DNA of 34,827 nucleotides. Origin: Candidatus Omnitrophota bacterium. Its GTDB lineage: Bacteria; Omnitrophota; Gorgyraeia; Gygaellales; Profunditerraquicolaceae. Both the position numbers and the translations under genes were made by a program. This document shows, in pieces, positions 6,773 through 15,153 of the stretch. Below the pieces are notes generated by a model that ran no database searches, had not been told where the DNA came from, and saw nothing but the letters and a program-made list of their open reading frames with translations. The stretch spans positions 1 through 34,827 of the forward strand of contig JAMWCL010000010.1 of NCBI GenBank assembly GCA_023819035.1, in the 5' to 3' direction. Each line of letters starts with the position of its first letter. Within the stretch, counting starts at the first letter, position 1.

Positions 6773-8740
6773 ATGGATAAGAAAAATTTGGTAATTGTAG
6801 AATCACCTACTAAGGCAAGGACAATCGGCAAGATTTTAGGTGATAGGTTTGTAGTGATTCCATCGATGGGGCATGTTATTGATCTACCGGAAAAGCAGTT
6901 AGGGGTAGATATTAAGAATAATTTTGAGCCTTGTTATGAGGTGATACCGGCAAGAAAAGAGATCCTCTTAAGATTAAAGAAAGAATCCAAGAATAAGGAT
7001 AAGATTTATGTGGCTACCGACCCTGACCGCGAAGGTGAGGCGATTGGTTGGCATCTTAAGGAAAGGCTCTTTAAGGATAAAGAGGTTTTAAGGGTTATCT
7101 TTCATGAGATTACCCCTTCTGTAATCTTAGAGGCATTTAAGAATCCGAGGGATTTTGATCTTAATATGGTACAAGCACAGATCGGTCGTCGGATCTTAGA
7201 TAGAATTGTCGGTTATTATTTAAGCCCTTTACTTTGGAAAAAGATTGCGCGGGGTTTAAGTGCGGGCAGGGTTCAATCAGTAGCTTTAAAATTAATTGTT
7301 GATAGAGAAAGGCAGATTAAAGATTTTGTTCCTCAGGAATACTGGGAGATCGAGGCAGAGCTTAAAAAGCTTAATTCTTCTAGTACGGAAGAAAAGGTTT
7401 TAGCAAGGTTAGAAAGGATTCGGGATGAGAAGATACAGATAAAGAATAAGACCGAGGCAGAAGCATTAATCCAGGATATAAAGGATAAGCAATTTATAGT
7501 AAAAGGCATAAAACAGACAGAGAAGAAACGTTATCCTTCTGCCCCTTTTACCACCAGCACCCTTCAACAGGAGGCGTTTAACCGATTAAGGTTTAATGCC
7601 ACCAAGACGATGATCATTGCCCAACAGCTTTATGAAGGAATAGATATTGGTCAGGACTCACCCGTAGGTTTAATTACCTATATGCGTACTGATTCGGTAC
7701 GGGTAGCCGATGAGGCAATAAGACAGGTAAGAGAATTTATCTTAAGTAATTATGGTAAGGATTACTTACCGGAAAAGCCCAATGTCTACAAGGTAAAAAA
7801 ACTTGCCCAACAGGCACACGAGGCGATTAGACCTACCTTAATTTCGCGGTCACCCGAAACCCTAAAGGAATATTTAAGTCAAGATCAGTATAAATTGTAT
7901 GAACTTATCTATAATCGATTTCTTGCTAGTCAGATGAATCCCGCCAGATATCTGGTTACCACTGCGGAGATTCAGGCTGAAGAGTATCTTTTTGTGGCTA
8001 CCGCAACAAAGTTACTCTTTGATGGTTTTATGGTAGTCTATGAAGATAAAGAAGAACAAGATTCTTTAATCTTGCCTCTGGAGGAAGGAGAGGTTTTGGA
8101 ATTGATAAGACTCATTCCTTCCCAGCATTTTACTAAGCCCCCTCCGAGATTTTCCGATAGTTCTTTAGTAAAGGCTTTAGAAGAGGAAGGTATTGGTCGA
8201 CCCTCGACCTATGCCCCGATAATCTCTACACTTCTTTTACGCAACTATGTTAGACGGATTAAGGGATATTTTTATCCTACTGAGTTAGGGATAAAGGTTT
8301 CCGATCTATTAGGAGAGTATTTTCCTAAGATTATGGATGTAAATTTTACTGCTCTTATGGAAGATGAGCTTGATGAGATTGAAGAAGGAAGGATTGAGCG
8401 CAATAAGGTTTTAAAGGATTTTTATCTGCCTTTTAAAGAAAGTTTAGATTTTGCCCTAAAGAATATCAAGAAGCAGGTAGTAGTTACTGAAGAGATCTGT
8501 GAGCGCTGTGGTAGGCCCATGGTGATTAAATGGGGAAGAAAGGGGAAATTTTTAAGTTGCTCTGGATTCCCTAAATGTAAAAATTCCCGTTCCATAACTA
8601 CAGGGATAAAATGTCCTGAACCTGGTTGTGGGGGTGAGCTGGTTGAGCGACGTTCAAGAAAGGGATTTTTCTTCGGTTGTTCTAATTTTCCTAAATGTAA
8701 ATTTACTACCAAAACCTTACCGGAAGCAAAGACAAACTGA
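6773..8740 (+). CDS. topA: DNA topoisomerase I (type IA)
   Basis: Relaxes negative supercoils. 655 aa. Seen: TOPRIM domain with IVESPTKART (Glu10) and the DPDREGEAIGWH metal site near residue 83; the catalytic tyrosine in ITYMRTDS (Tyr303, with Arg305 beside it); EEEGIGRPSTYA near residue 470; and two C-terminal four-Cys zinc ribbons (CERCGRPM...CSGFPKC and CPEPGCGGEL...CSNFPKC). The second ribbon has an extra Cys pair typical of topA. It starts directly on the base after the dprA stop codon and overlaps xerC by one base. Confidence 0.97.
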   Translation: MDKKNLVIVESPTKARTIGKILGDRFVVIPSMGHVIDLPEKQLGVDIKNNFEPCYEVIPARKEILLRLKKESKNKDKIYVATDPDREGEAIGWHLKERLFKDKEVLRVIFHEITPSVILEAFKNPRDFDLNMVQAQIGRRILDRIVGYYLSPLLWKKIARGLSAGRVQSVALKLIVDRERQIKDFVPQEYWEIEAELKKLNSSSTEEKVLARLERIRDEKIQIKNKTEAEALIQDIKDKQFIVKGIKQTEKKRYPSAPFTTSTLQQEAFNRLRFNATKTMIIAQQLYEGIDIGQDSPVGLITYMRTDSVRVADEAIRQVREFILSNYGKDYLPEKPNVYKVKKLAQQAHEAIRPTLISRSPETLKEYLSQDQYKLYELIYNRFLASQMNPARYLVTTAEIQAEEYLFVATATKLLFDGFMVVYEDKEEQDSLILPLEEGEVLELIRLIPSQHFTKPPPRFSDSSLVKALEEEGIGRPSTYAPIISTLLLRNYVRRIKGYFYPTELGIKVSDLLGEYFPKIMDVNFTALMEDELDEIEEGRIERNKVLKDFYLPFKESLDFALKNIKKQVVVTEEICERCGRPMVIKWGRKGKFLSCSGFPKCKNSRSITTGIKCPEPGCGGELVERRSRKGFFFGCSNFPKCKFTTKTLPEAKTN

Positions 8741-9603
8741 TGAAAAAATATATCGATAAATTTATTCGTTATTTAGAAATCGAAAAGAATTATTCTGTGC
8801 ATACCCTGTTAAATTACCGTCTGGATTTAGAGGAGCTTGCGGAGTTTTTAGGAGATTCGGATTTAACTAAAATCGATTATCTTGCTTTAAGAAGGTACCT
8901 CGCTTATCTTAAAGGAAAAGGTTTAAATAATCGTACCATTGCCCGTCGACTCTCTAGCTTAAGGTCTTTTTTTAAGTTTTTAACCCGCGAAGGTTACATA
9001 AAAATTAACCCCAGTTTGAGTCTTTTAACCCCTAAACAGGAAAAACACCTTCCTTTATTTTTAACTGAAGAAGAGATGAACAGATTAATCGAGTCTGTTT
9101 TACCTGAAGATAAGCATGGACTTCGTGATAGAGCGATCCTGGAGACCTTTTATTCTACCGGAATAAGGATCTCAGAACTTACTGCCTTAAATAAAGAGGA
9201 TGTGGATTTCTTAGGAGGGGTAATTAAGGTAATGGGGAAAGGTAAAAAAGAGCGTCTTGTTCCGATTGGCGAGATTGCTCTTACTGCGATAAGAAGATAT
9301 TTAGAAAAAAAAGATGAAGATTCCCAGGCATTATTTTTAAATAAGTTTGGAAAACGGATGACTGCGCGGGGGATAAGGAATGTAGTAAAAAAATATATAA
9401 AGCTTATCGGACTCAAACAGAAGGTATCCGCACATACCATAAGGCATTCCTTTGCTACCCATCTTTTAAATCGCGGTGCGGATTTAAGGAGCGTCCAGGA
9501 GCTTTTAGGCCATGTTAATCTTTCTACCACTCAGATTTACACCCATCTTACTACTGAGCATCTAAAGAATATTTATGATAAAACACACCCTAGGGCAAGA
9601 TGA
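8740..9603 (+). CDS. xerC: Tyrosine site-specific recombinase XerC/XerD
   Basis: Resolves chromosome dimers at dif sites. 287 aa with a SAM-like N-terminal core-binding domain (about 1-90: IEKNYSVHTLLNYRLDLEE, RRLSSLRSFFKF) and a catalytic domain with the full R-K-H-R-H-Y set: Arg in STGIRISELTAL, Lys in MGKGKKERLVP, HTIRHSFATHLL, LGHVNLSTTQIYTH with the nucleophilic Tyr. XerC and XerD are hard to separate by eye; the position next to topA and dprA favours XerC. It overlaps topA by one base (TGATG) and waaA by four (ATGA). No dif-like site was identified in the window. Confidence 0.9.
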   Translation: MKKYIDKFIRYLEIEKNYSVHTLLNYRLDLEELAEFLGDSDLTKIDYLALRRYLAYLKGKGLNNRTIARRLSSLRSFFKFLTREGYIKINPSLSLLTPKQEKHLPLFLTEEEMNRLIESVLPEDKHGLRDRAILETFYSTGIRISELTALNKEDVDFLGGVIKVMGKGKKERLVPIGEIALTAIRRYLEKKDEDSQALFLNKFGKRMTARGIRNVVKKYIKLIGLKQKVSAHTIRHSFATHLLNRGADLRSVQELLGHVNLSTTQIYTHLTTEHLKNIYDKTHPRAR

Positions 9604-10868
9604 GCTTTTTATATGATTTAATCGCCATAGGTATTTTTTTATTTTATTTACCTATATATTTAATTAAAGGAAAGCTTCATCGCGGCTTCTGGATGCGTTT
9701 TGGATTTCTACCTAAAGGGTTATCTTTAAATCAAGCTATCTGGATTCATGCGGTAAGTGTAGGCGAGGCAATGGTAGCCAAGGGATTGATACAAAAACTT
9801 AAGGAGTCTTTTCCTAAGAAGCCATTTGTCCTTTCTACGGTTACAGTTACAGGTAATAAGGTTATTCAGAGGTTTGCCCAAAAGGATGATTTTGTAACCT
9901 ATCTTCCTCTGGATTTAAGTTTTATAGTTAAAAAATTTTTAAGAAAAATTAACCCAGTTATATTAGTAATTCTGGAAACAGAGATCTGGCCAAATCTAAT
10001 CTTTTATTTATCTAAAAGAGATATTCCGATTGTTGTGGTAAATGGGAGGATTTCAGACAGGTCTTATAAAGGATATATGATAATCCGACCATTGGTTAAG
10101 GAGGTTTTTAAGAGGATTAATCTTTTTTGTGTTCAAAGTCAGACCGATGCTCAGAGATTAATTAATCTCGGTGTCGATAAAGAAAGGATTAAGATAACCG
10201 GAAATATGAAATTCGATCTGGGGGATTACTTAAAATTAAAAGAAGAGCCTTACGGGGTTGGTTTAAGATTAGGACTTAAGCCTCAAGAGAGATTATGGAT
10301 TGCAGGTTCTACCCATCCTGGCGAAGAAGGGATTGTCCTTGAGGTTTACAGAAATTTATTAAAAGACTATCCAAGCCTTAAACTTTTAATCGCTCCTCGC
10401 CATCCAGAAAGAAGCCCCCAGATAGAAAGGCTTATTCTCAGATTTGGATTTAATCCCCTTAGATTAACCCAGATTGCTCAGAAAGACAAAATAGAATCAA
10501 ATACAGTTTTTATTTTAGATACAGTAGGAGAATTAATGAACTATTATGCGATTGCCGAGGTCGTCTTTGTAGGAGGAAGCTTAGTAAAGAGGGGAGGGCA
10601 TAATATTTTAGAACCTGCTTTTTTGGAAAAACCAATACTATTCGGACCTTATATGTTTAATTTTAAGGATATCGTAGATTTATTTTTAAAAGAAAAAGCA
10701 GCAATATTAGTGTATAATAAGATAGATTTAAAAGATAAACTGCGTAATCTGTTAGGTAATCTTAAAATAAAAGAGGATTTGTCTAAAAGAGCAAGGGATC
10801 TAGTGATAAAAAACCAAGGAGTAACCTTAAGGAATTTAGAATATATCTTAAAGATATTAAAAAGATGA
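9600..10868 (+). CDS. waaA: 3-deoxy-D-manno-octulosonic acid transferase (Kdo transferase)
   Basis: GT30 glycosyltransferase that adds Kdo from CMP-Kdo to lipid IVA at the inner membrane. 422 aa. Seen: one N-terminal membrane anchor (residues 4-23), WIHAVSVGEA in the N-terminal acceptor domain with the catalytic Glu, ETEIWPNLI, NGRISDRSYK, GSTHPGEE and APRHPER, and the C-terminal VKRGGHNILEPAF nucleotide-sugar site. It sits in the DNA-metabolism operon, about 17 kb upstream of the CMP-Kdo synthesis genes kdsB-A-D-C, rather than beside lpxK. Whether it adds one or two Kdo residues cannot be read from sequence. Confidence 0.95.
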   Translation: MSFLYDLIAIGIFLFYLPIYLIKGKLHRGFWMRFGFLPKGLSLNQAIWIHAVSVGEAMVAKGLIQKLKESFPKKPFVLSTVTVTGNKVIQRFAQKDDFVTYLPLDLSFIVKKFLRKINPVILVILETEIWPNLIFYLSKRDIPIVVVNGRISDRSYKGYMIIRPLVKEVFKRINLFCVQSQTDAQRLINLGVDKERIKITGNMKFDLGDYLKLKEEPYGVGLRLGLKPQERLWIAGSTHPGEEGIVLEVYRNLLKDYPSLKLLIAPRHPERSPQIERLILRFGFNPLRLTQIAQKDKIESNTVFILDTVGELMNYYAIAEVVFVGGSLVKRGGHNILEPAFLEKPILFGPYMFNFKDIVDLFLKEKAAILVYNKIDLKDKLRNLLGNLKIKEDLSKRARDLVIKNQGVTLRNLEYILKILKR

Positions 10869-11317
10869 GAAGGCTTTCGCATTTTAAGATAATTCGCCCA
10901 ATTATTAAAGGTAATGAGAATAAACAGCGGGATTTTAAACCTTTCGGAAATATCCATGATAAGGATATCGTAGTGGTAGGGGTTTCCCCGCATGAAGAGA
11001 AATTTGGTTATAAGATCTTTAAGGACTTAATCAAGCATGGATTGAAGGTAAATGGGGTTAATCCCCGCAACGGCCAGATCTTGGGTAGGAAGATCTATAA
11101 AACCTTAAGAGAATTAGAGAGGGTTCCCGATTTGGTGATTACAGTAGTGTCTCCTGAGTTTACCGAGCGTATCGTCGAAGAATGTAGGGAGATGGGAATA
11201 AAGGGTATTTGGATGCAACCGGGTTCTGAATCAGAGATAGCCATAAAGAAAGCTAAACAGTATGGCATCCAAGTAGTTTATAAAAGGTGTTTTATGGTTG
11301 AGTATGGCATCTGGTAA
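10865..11317 (+). CDS. CoA-binding domain protein (YccU-like)
   Basis: 150-aa Rossmann-type protein of the CoA_binding_2 family. After a basic 30-residue N-terminus, residues 36-150 carry IVVVGVSPHEEKFGYKI (nucleotide-binding loop), VNPRNGQILGRKIYKTL, IKGIWMQPGSES and VVYKRCFMVEY. Family members bind CoA-like nucleotides, and their physiological role is mostly unknown. It overlaps waaA by four bases. Its TAA stop is in the same reading frame as the following STAS-PilZ gene, with only a few codons between them, so a readthrough fusion product is conceivable. Confidence 0.85.
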   Translation: MRRLSHFKIIRPIIKGNENKQRDFKPFGNIHDKDIVVVGVSPHEEKFGYKIFKDLIKHGLKVNGVNPRNGQILGRKIYKTLRELERVPDLVITVVSPEFTERIVEECREMGIKGIWMQPGSESEIAIKKAKQYGIQVVYKRCFMVEYGIW

Positions 11318-11329
11318 AGATTAAAAGAT

Positions 11330-12049
11330 ACGGAGATTAATATAAGGGTAAAAGAGGGAATTATAATTTTAGATTTAGCCGGTAGAATCGATGCGGATTC
11401 TGCGGATTTAATTGAGACAACAGCACAGTGTCTTCATCAGGGTTGTTTAGATATCCTGCTTAATCTGGAGACAGTGGATTTTATTGATTATTTAGGAATC
11501 TCAGCGATCGTCCTTGCCTATAAGGAGGTAGTTAACCATAAAGGTAGAATGAAACTTACCAACCTACCTGCCCATCTAAAAAATCTTTTTTCTGTTTCTG
11601 GGTTAGATAAGGTTATTGATATCTATCCTACTGAGGAACATGCTTTAAGGAGTTTTAAAGAGGATCTTATCTTAGAGAAAATCAAGAAACTACCTTTGCG
11701 TCGAAGGTTTAAACGCCTGCCGATTGAGATTAAGATAAAGATTATGCCAAAATATACCCGCGATCAGAGCTATCTTGACGCAGAGATTTTAAACTTAAGT
11801 GGAGTAGGTGCTTATATCTATGGTTGTGATAAATTCAGAATAGGGGATGAGATGATTTTGAAACTTAAGCTTTCTGCCCAAAGTGAGGAGATAGAGGTAC
11901 AGGCAAGGGTAGTCTGGCTTCCTGATAAACAGATCCAGAATCAACTTTATCCGGGCATGGGAATAGAATTCTATAATATCTCTCCTGAGATTCAACATAA
12001 GATTGTGGAATTCGTAGAAAAGAATATCTCTTTAATGCCTACCGAATAA
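11330..12049 (+). CDS. STAS-PilZ protein with a probable non-canonical start
   Basis: An N-terminal STAS (anti-anti-sigma-like) domain fused to a C-terminal PilZ (c-di-GMP receptor) domain, about 239 aa. The STAS part starts with EINIRVKEGIIILDLAGRI and continues through VDFIDYLGISAIV, but the first ATG/GTG/TTG in frame is GTG 11474, in the middle of that domain. I place the start at ACG 11330 because T-EINIRV aligns where STAS proteins have Met; ATT 11336 or ATA 11342 after GGAG are alternatives. The phosphorylatable Ser of SpoIIAA-like proteins is replaced (DYLG instead of DSSG), so classical phospho-switching is unlikely. PilZ motifs are present: RRRFKR (RxxxR) and NLSGVG ((D/N)xSxxG). It should sense c-di-GMP. 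It shares its frame with the preceding gene and overlaps lysE by 58 bp at the 3' end. Confidence 0.72.
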   Translation, partial: TEINIRVKEGIIILDLAGRIDADSADLIETTAQCLHQGCLDILLNLETVDFIDYLGISAIVLAYKEVVNHKGRMKLTNLPAHLKNLFSVSGLDKVIDIYPTEEHALRSFKEDLILEKIKKLPLRRRFKRLPIEIKIKIMPKYTRDQSYLDAEILNLSGVGAYIYGCDKFRIGDEMILKLKLSAQSEEIEVQARVVWLPDKQIQNQLYPGMGIEFYNISPEIQHKIVEFVEKNISLMPTE

Positions 12050-12663
12050 AATATATTAATTACTAAAAGCAGGGCAAATCCAATTATTCCTAAAGCACAG
12101 ATCAAGACAATCGCTTTATAGACTTTAAGACAGATAAAACCTTTCCCCTGATTGATAACCAGAGATACGAAACTGTACCAACTAAAGTCAGCCAAGATAT
12201 GTCCGAGAAAGAATATCAATACCGCTAAAAGACCTATTTTCTTTGCCGTAAGCACCAAACCCAGTCCAATCGTAAGCCACCAGATTGTCCAATAAGGATT
12301 AGATAGACTTGTGGTTATCCCTAAAAGGATAAGATTACTATTTTTTAAAGAACTAGATTTAAGCTCTAGGGATATTTTAGGTAAATCCTTAAGCATCTTA
12401 AATCCATAATAAAAAAGAAAAGATATCCCTAATAGATAAATAATTTTTAATATTACCTGCTGTTTTAAAAAGTGAGCAATTCCTCCTAAGACAAAAAGAA
12501 GCATCGTTATCTCTAATAAGGCATGCCCAAGGATAATCAATGGTCCAGATTTAAATCCTGAACGCGTGCTTTCGGAGATTATGGTTGCTAATAAAGGTCC
12601 CGGGGTTAACGCCCCCGAGAAGGCGATGGTAAAAGATAAGAAAAATATAGTAGGATAGCCCAT
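11992..12663 (-). CDS. LysE/RhtB family exporter
   Basis: Integral inner-membrane protein of 223 aa with about six hydrophobic segments. The N-terminus carries FSGALTPGPLLATII, the (A)xxPGP signature of LysE/RhtB amino-acid and metabolite exporters. LSNPYWTIWWLTIG near residue 120 is the other family hallmark (NP in the middle helix). Substrates in the family include lysine, homoserine, threonine and other small metabolites; the one here is unknown. It is the only minus-strand gene between the two long + operons apart from ispH, and its last 58 bp run opposite the end of the STAS-PilZ gene. Confidence 0.88.
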   Translation of the reverse strand: MGYPTIFFLSFTIAFSGALTPGPLLATIISESTRSGFKSGPLIILGHALLEITMLLFVLGGIAHFLKQQVILKIIYLLGISFLFYYGFKMLKDLPKISLELKSSSLKNSNLILLGITTSLSNPYWTIWWLTIGLGLVLTAKKIGLLAVLIFFLGHILADFSWYSFVSLVINQGKGFICLKVYKAIVLICALGIIGFALLLVINIFYSVGIKEIFFSTNSTILC

Positions 12664-12709
12664 CAGCTAATTTTACTATAAACTTAAACTTCCACAAAGA
12701 GAAATTTTA

Positions 12710-12738
12710 TTGTTTATTTTTATTTCTTATGTTATGAT
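12710..12738 (+). promoter_or_regulatory. Predicted sigma70 promoter of trpB
   Basis: TTGTTT (12710-12715), a 17-nt spacer and TATGAT (12733-12738), followed 27 nt later by the trpB ATG with a good Shine-Dalgarno (AAGGAAGGAG). No leader peptide, Trp-codon run or terminator/antiterminator is visible, so attenuation is not apparent. Confidence 0.5.
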
Positions 12739-12765
12739 TATTAAAATTTAAAGGAAGGAGTTGTT

Positions 12766-14136
12766 ATGGAACAGATAAAGGTTTCTCTAAGCGAAGAAGA
12801 TATTCCCAGAAAGTGGTACAATTTAGCTGCGGATTTAAAGGGGCTTCAGCCCCCCCTTACTCCTGACGGAAAACCAGTTAGCCCTCAGATGCTAGAAAAG
12901 GTCTTCCCTATGAATCTAATTGAGCAAGAGGTGAGTCGAGAGCGCTGGGTAGATATTCCTTTGGAGATTCTTAAGATTCTTTATCGTTGGAGACCCACAC
13001 CTTTGCGTCGAGCAAGATATCTAGAAGAATATTTAAAGACTCCCGCAAGGATTTATTACAAGGATGAGAGTGTCAGTCCTCCGGGAAGTCATAAGCCCAA
13101 TACCGCAGTGCCTCAGGCTTGGTATAATAAGCAGTTTGGAATAAAAAGACTAACTACCGAGACAGGAGCAGGGCAGTGGGGGAGCGCCTTAGCCTTTGCC
13201 TGCAATTTGTTAGGTCTTGAATGCAAGGTCTTTATGGTAAAGGTAAGTTATGAGCAAAAGCCTTTGCGCAAGATAATGATGGAACTCTGGGGTGCTAAAT
13301 GTGTGCCTAGCCCAAGTCCGGATACTGAGGCGGGAAGACAGATTTTAAAAAAGATGCCGGATTGCCCAGGAAGTTTAGGGATTGCGATAAGTGAGGCGAT
13401 TGAGGAGGCAGTAAATGATAAAACAGGAAAGACGCGTTATTCCTTAGGTAGTGTCTTAAACCATGTCTTATTACATCAAACAATTATCGGTCTAGAGGCA
13501 AAGAAGCAGCTTAAGCTTTTTGGTGAAAAAAGACCCGATATAGTTATTGGTTGCATCGGAGGAGGAAGTAATTTTGCAGGGTTATCCTTTCCTTTTGTCT
13601 ATGATAAGATAAATGGAGAAAAGATTAGGATTATTCCCGTTGAGCCCACTGCTTGTCCCTCTGTAACTAAAGGACCATTTGCTTACGATTACGGAGATAC
13701 TGCTTGTTTAACCCCCCTTCTTCCTATGTTTACCTTAGGACATAATTTTGTTCCTCCTCCCATTCATGCGGGAGGCCTACGTTATCATGGTATGGCTCCT
13801 TTGGTGAGTCAGGCAGTAATCGAGGGTTTACTTGAGCCAAGGGCGTATAATCAACTTAAATGTTTTGAATCTGCCCTTATCTGGGCTAAGACTGAGGGTT
13901 TTATACCTGCCCCTGAGACCAGCCACGCTATTGCCTGTGTAATCGATGAAGCCAAGAAAGCCAAGGAAGAAGGCAAGGAAAAGGTGATCTTATTTAATTA
14001 TAGCGGACATGGTTTAATGGATCTTTTAGGTTTTGAGAAGTATCTTACTGGACAGCTTTCCGATTATTCTCTTCCTGATGAGGAATTAAAAAGATCCTTG
14101 GAAGCAATTAAGGATTTGCCAAAACCTAAGGTTTAA
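12766..14136 (+). CDS. trpB: Tryptophan synthase beta chain, TrpB2 type
   Basis: PLP enzyme that joins indole with serine (or, in some TrpB2 enzymes, O-phosphoserine). At 456 aa it is longer than the usual 390-400 aa TrpB1. It carries the TrpB2 features of an extended N-terminus with IPRKWYNL and [24 protein letters not shown] with the Schiff-base Lys110, ETGAGQWG for the indole/serine site and [10 protein letters not shown] for the PLP phosphate. No trpA lies next to it and it is a single-gene unit with its own promoter, as expected for TrpB2, which does not form a classical alpha-beta complex. It may act as an indole-salvage enzyme. Its stop codon overlaps that of ispH on the opposite strand (shared TTAA at 14133-14136). 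Confidence 0.93.
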   Translation: MEQIKVSLSEEDIPRKWYNLAADLKGLQPPLTPDGKPVSPQMLEKVFPMNLIEQEVSRERWVDIPLEILKILYRWRPTPLRRARYLEEYLKTPARIYYKDESVSPPGSHKPNTAVPQAWYNKQFGIKRLTTETGAGQWGSALAFACNLLGLECKVFMVKVSYEQKPLRKIMMELWGAKCVPSPSPDTEAGRQILKKMPDCPGSLGIAISEAIEEAVNDKTGKTRYSLGSVLNHVLLHQTIIGLEAKKQLKLFGEKRPDIVIGCIGGGSNFAGLSFPFVYDKINGEKIRIIPVEPTACPSVTKGPFAYDYGDTACLTPLLPMFTLGHNFVPPPIHAGGLRYHGMAPLVSQAVIEGLLEPRAYNQLKCFESALIWAKTEGFIPAPETSHAIACVIDEAKKAKEEGKEKVILFNYSGHGLMDLLGFEKYLTGQLSDYSLPDEELKRSLEAIKDLPKPKV

Positions 14137-14981
14137 GTTTTGGGTAAATTCTTTAGATAATCAATTATCTCTTTAACTATCCATTCGGGGGTAGAGGCAC
14201 CTGTAGCCAGCCCTACAGTTTTTATTCCTTTAAACCAGATAGGATTAAGCTCGTTTTTTGCGCTTATCCAATAACTTTTTTTATTTAATGAGCTGGCAAT
14301 CTCATAAAGCCTTTTAGTATTAGCACTTTTTTTAGAACCTACAATAATCATTACATCATTTTTGGTTGCCATGGATTTTATCTCTATCTGCTTTACGCGG
14401 GTGGGCTTACAGATGGTGTTAAAGAATTTTAAATGCGGGATAAATTTCTTTAAACTATTTACTATCTTAAGGGTATCTTCTAAATTCTGTGTGGATTGGA
14501 CCACCAAAGAAGCTTTTTTTATCCTCCTAACCTTTAAAGGAATATCCTGGTTTTTTTCAATTACTAATGCCTTTTTTTTAAGTTGTCCGAGAATACCTTT
14601 TACCTCAGCATGGTTTTTATCTCCTATAACTATAATTGGATATCCTTTATCTTCCATCTGTTGGGCAAGGCGGTGAATATTCTTTACCATCGGACAGGTG
14701 GCATCTACAATTTGAAATCCCAATCCTTTGGCTCTTTTGTAGGTATCTTTATCGGTTCCGTGTGCACCTAATATAAGAACCGTATCTTTAATTTTAGGTT
14801 TTAAAAGTTTGGTTATGCGTTTTATTCCCTTTTCTTTAAGCCTGTTTACCACCTCTTCATTATGGACAATATCCCCTAAGATAAAGACATTTTTTTTAGA
14901 ATCCCTCATCTTAATTGCAAGCTTAATTGCTCTTTTTACCCCAAAACAAAAACCTCTGGATTTAGCAAGATTTATCTGCAT
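14133..14981 (-). CDS. ispH: 4-hydroxy-3-methylbut-2-enyl diphosphate reductase
   Basis: Last enzyme of the MEP pathway; reduces HMBPP to IPP and DMAPP with a [4Fe-4S] cluster. 282 aa, normal for bacteria. The three cluster cysteines are visible: Cys12 in GFCFGVKRA, the Cys of [10 protein letters not shown] and the Cys of [15 protein letters not shown] and [10 protein letters not shown] carry the substrate-binding His residues, and GASTPEWIV forms the C-terminal substrate site. It is transcribed convergently to trpB and divergently from lpxK, with its own promoter in the intergenic region. Confidence 0.96.
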   Translation of the reverse strand: MQINLAKSRGFCFGVKRAIKLAIKMRDSKKNVFILGDIVHNEEVVNRLKEKGIKRITKLLKPKIKDTVLILGAHGTDKDTYKRAKGLGFQIVDATCPMVKNIHRLAQQMEDKGYPIIVIGDKNHAEVKGILGQLKKKALVIEKNQDIPLKVRRIKKASLVVQSTQNLEDTLKIVNSLKKFIPHLKFFNTICKPTRVKQIEIKSMATKNDVMIIVGSKKSANTKRLYEIASSLNKKSYWISAKNELNPIWFKGIKTVGLATGASTPEWIVKEIIDYLKNLPKT

Positions 14982-15014
14982 ATTTTAAAATTTTATTTTT
15001 AATTCTTCAAATTT

Positions 15015-15043
15015 ATGGTATCATATAACTTGTTTTTAGACAA
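15015..15043 (-). promoter_or_regulatory. Predicted promoter of ispH
   Basis: On the minus strand TTGTCT (15043-15038) and TACCAT (15020-15015) are separated by 17 nt, with TATGA just before the -10 box. It lies 33 nt before the ispH start, in an AT-rich divergent intergenic region shared with the lpxK promoter. Confidence 0.38.
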
Positions 15044-15103
15044 TAAAATTTATTTCTGTTCTAAAAGATTCCTGTCTTTTTTCTAATACCTTCCTAAAAC
15101 CTA

Positions 15104-15132
15104 TTGTTGAGAATTAATTATTATGATAAAAT
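15104..15132 (+). promoter_or_regulatory. Predicted promoter of the lpxK envelope operon
   Basis: TTGTTG (15104-15109), a 17-nt spacer and TAAAAT (15127-15132), 21 nt before the lpxK ATG. No Shine-Dalgarno sequence is seen in the short leader. Because all genes to 33228 are nearly gapless, this promoter could drive an 18-kb transcript. Confidence 0.45.
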
Positions 15133-15153
15133 AATTTTTTACTCTCTTTTAAA

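Noticed and set aside
11474-12049. GTG 11474 as the start of the STAS-PilZ gene.
   Set aside because: It would cut the STAS domain in half. The codons from about 11330 on encode a good STAS N-terminus in the same frame.
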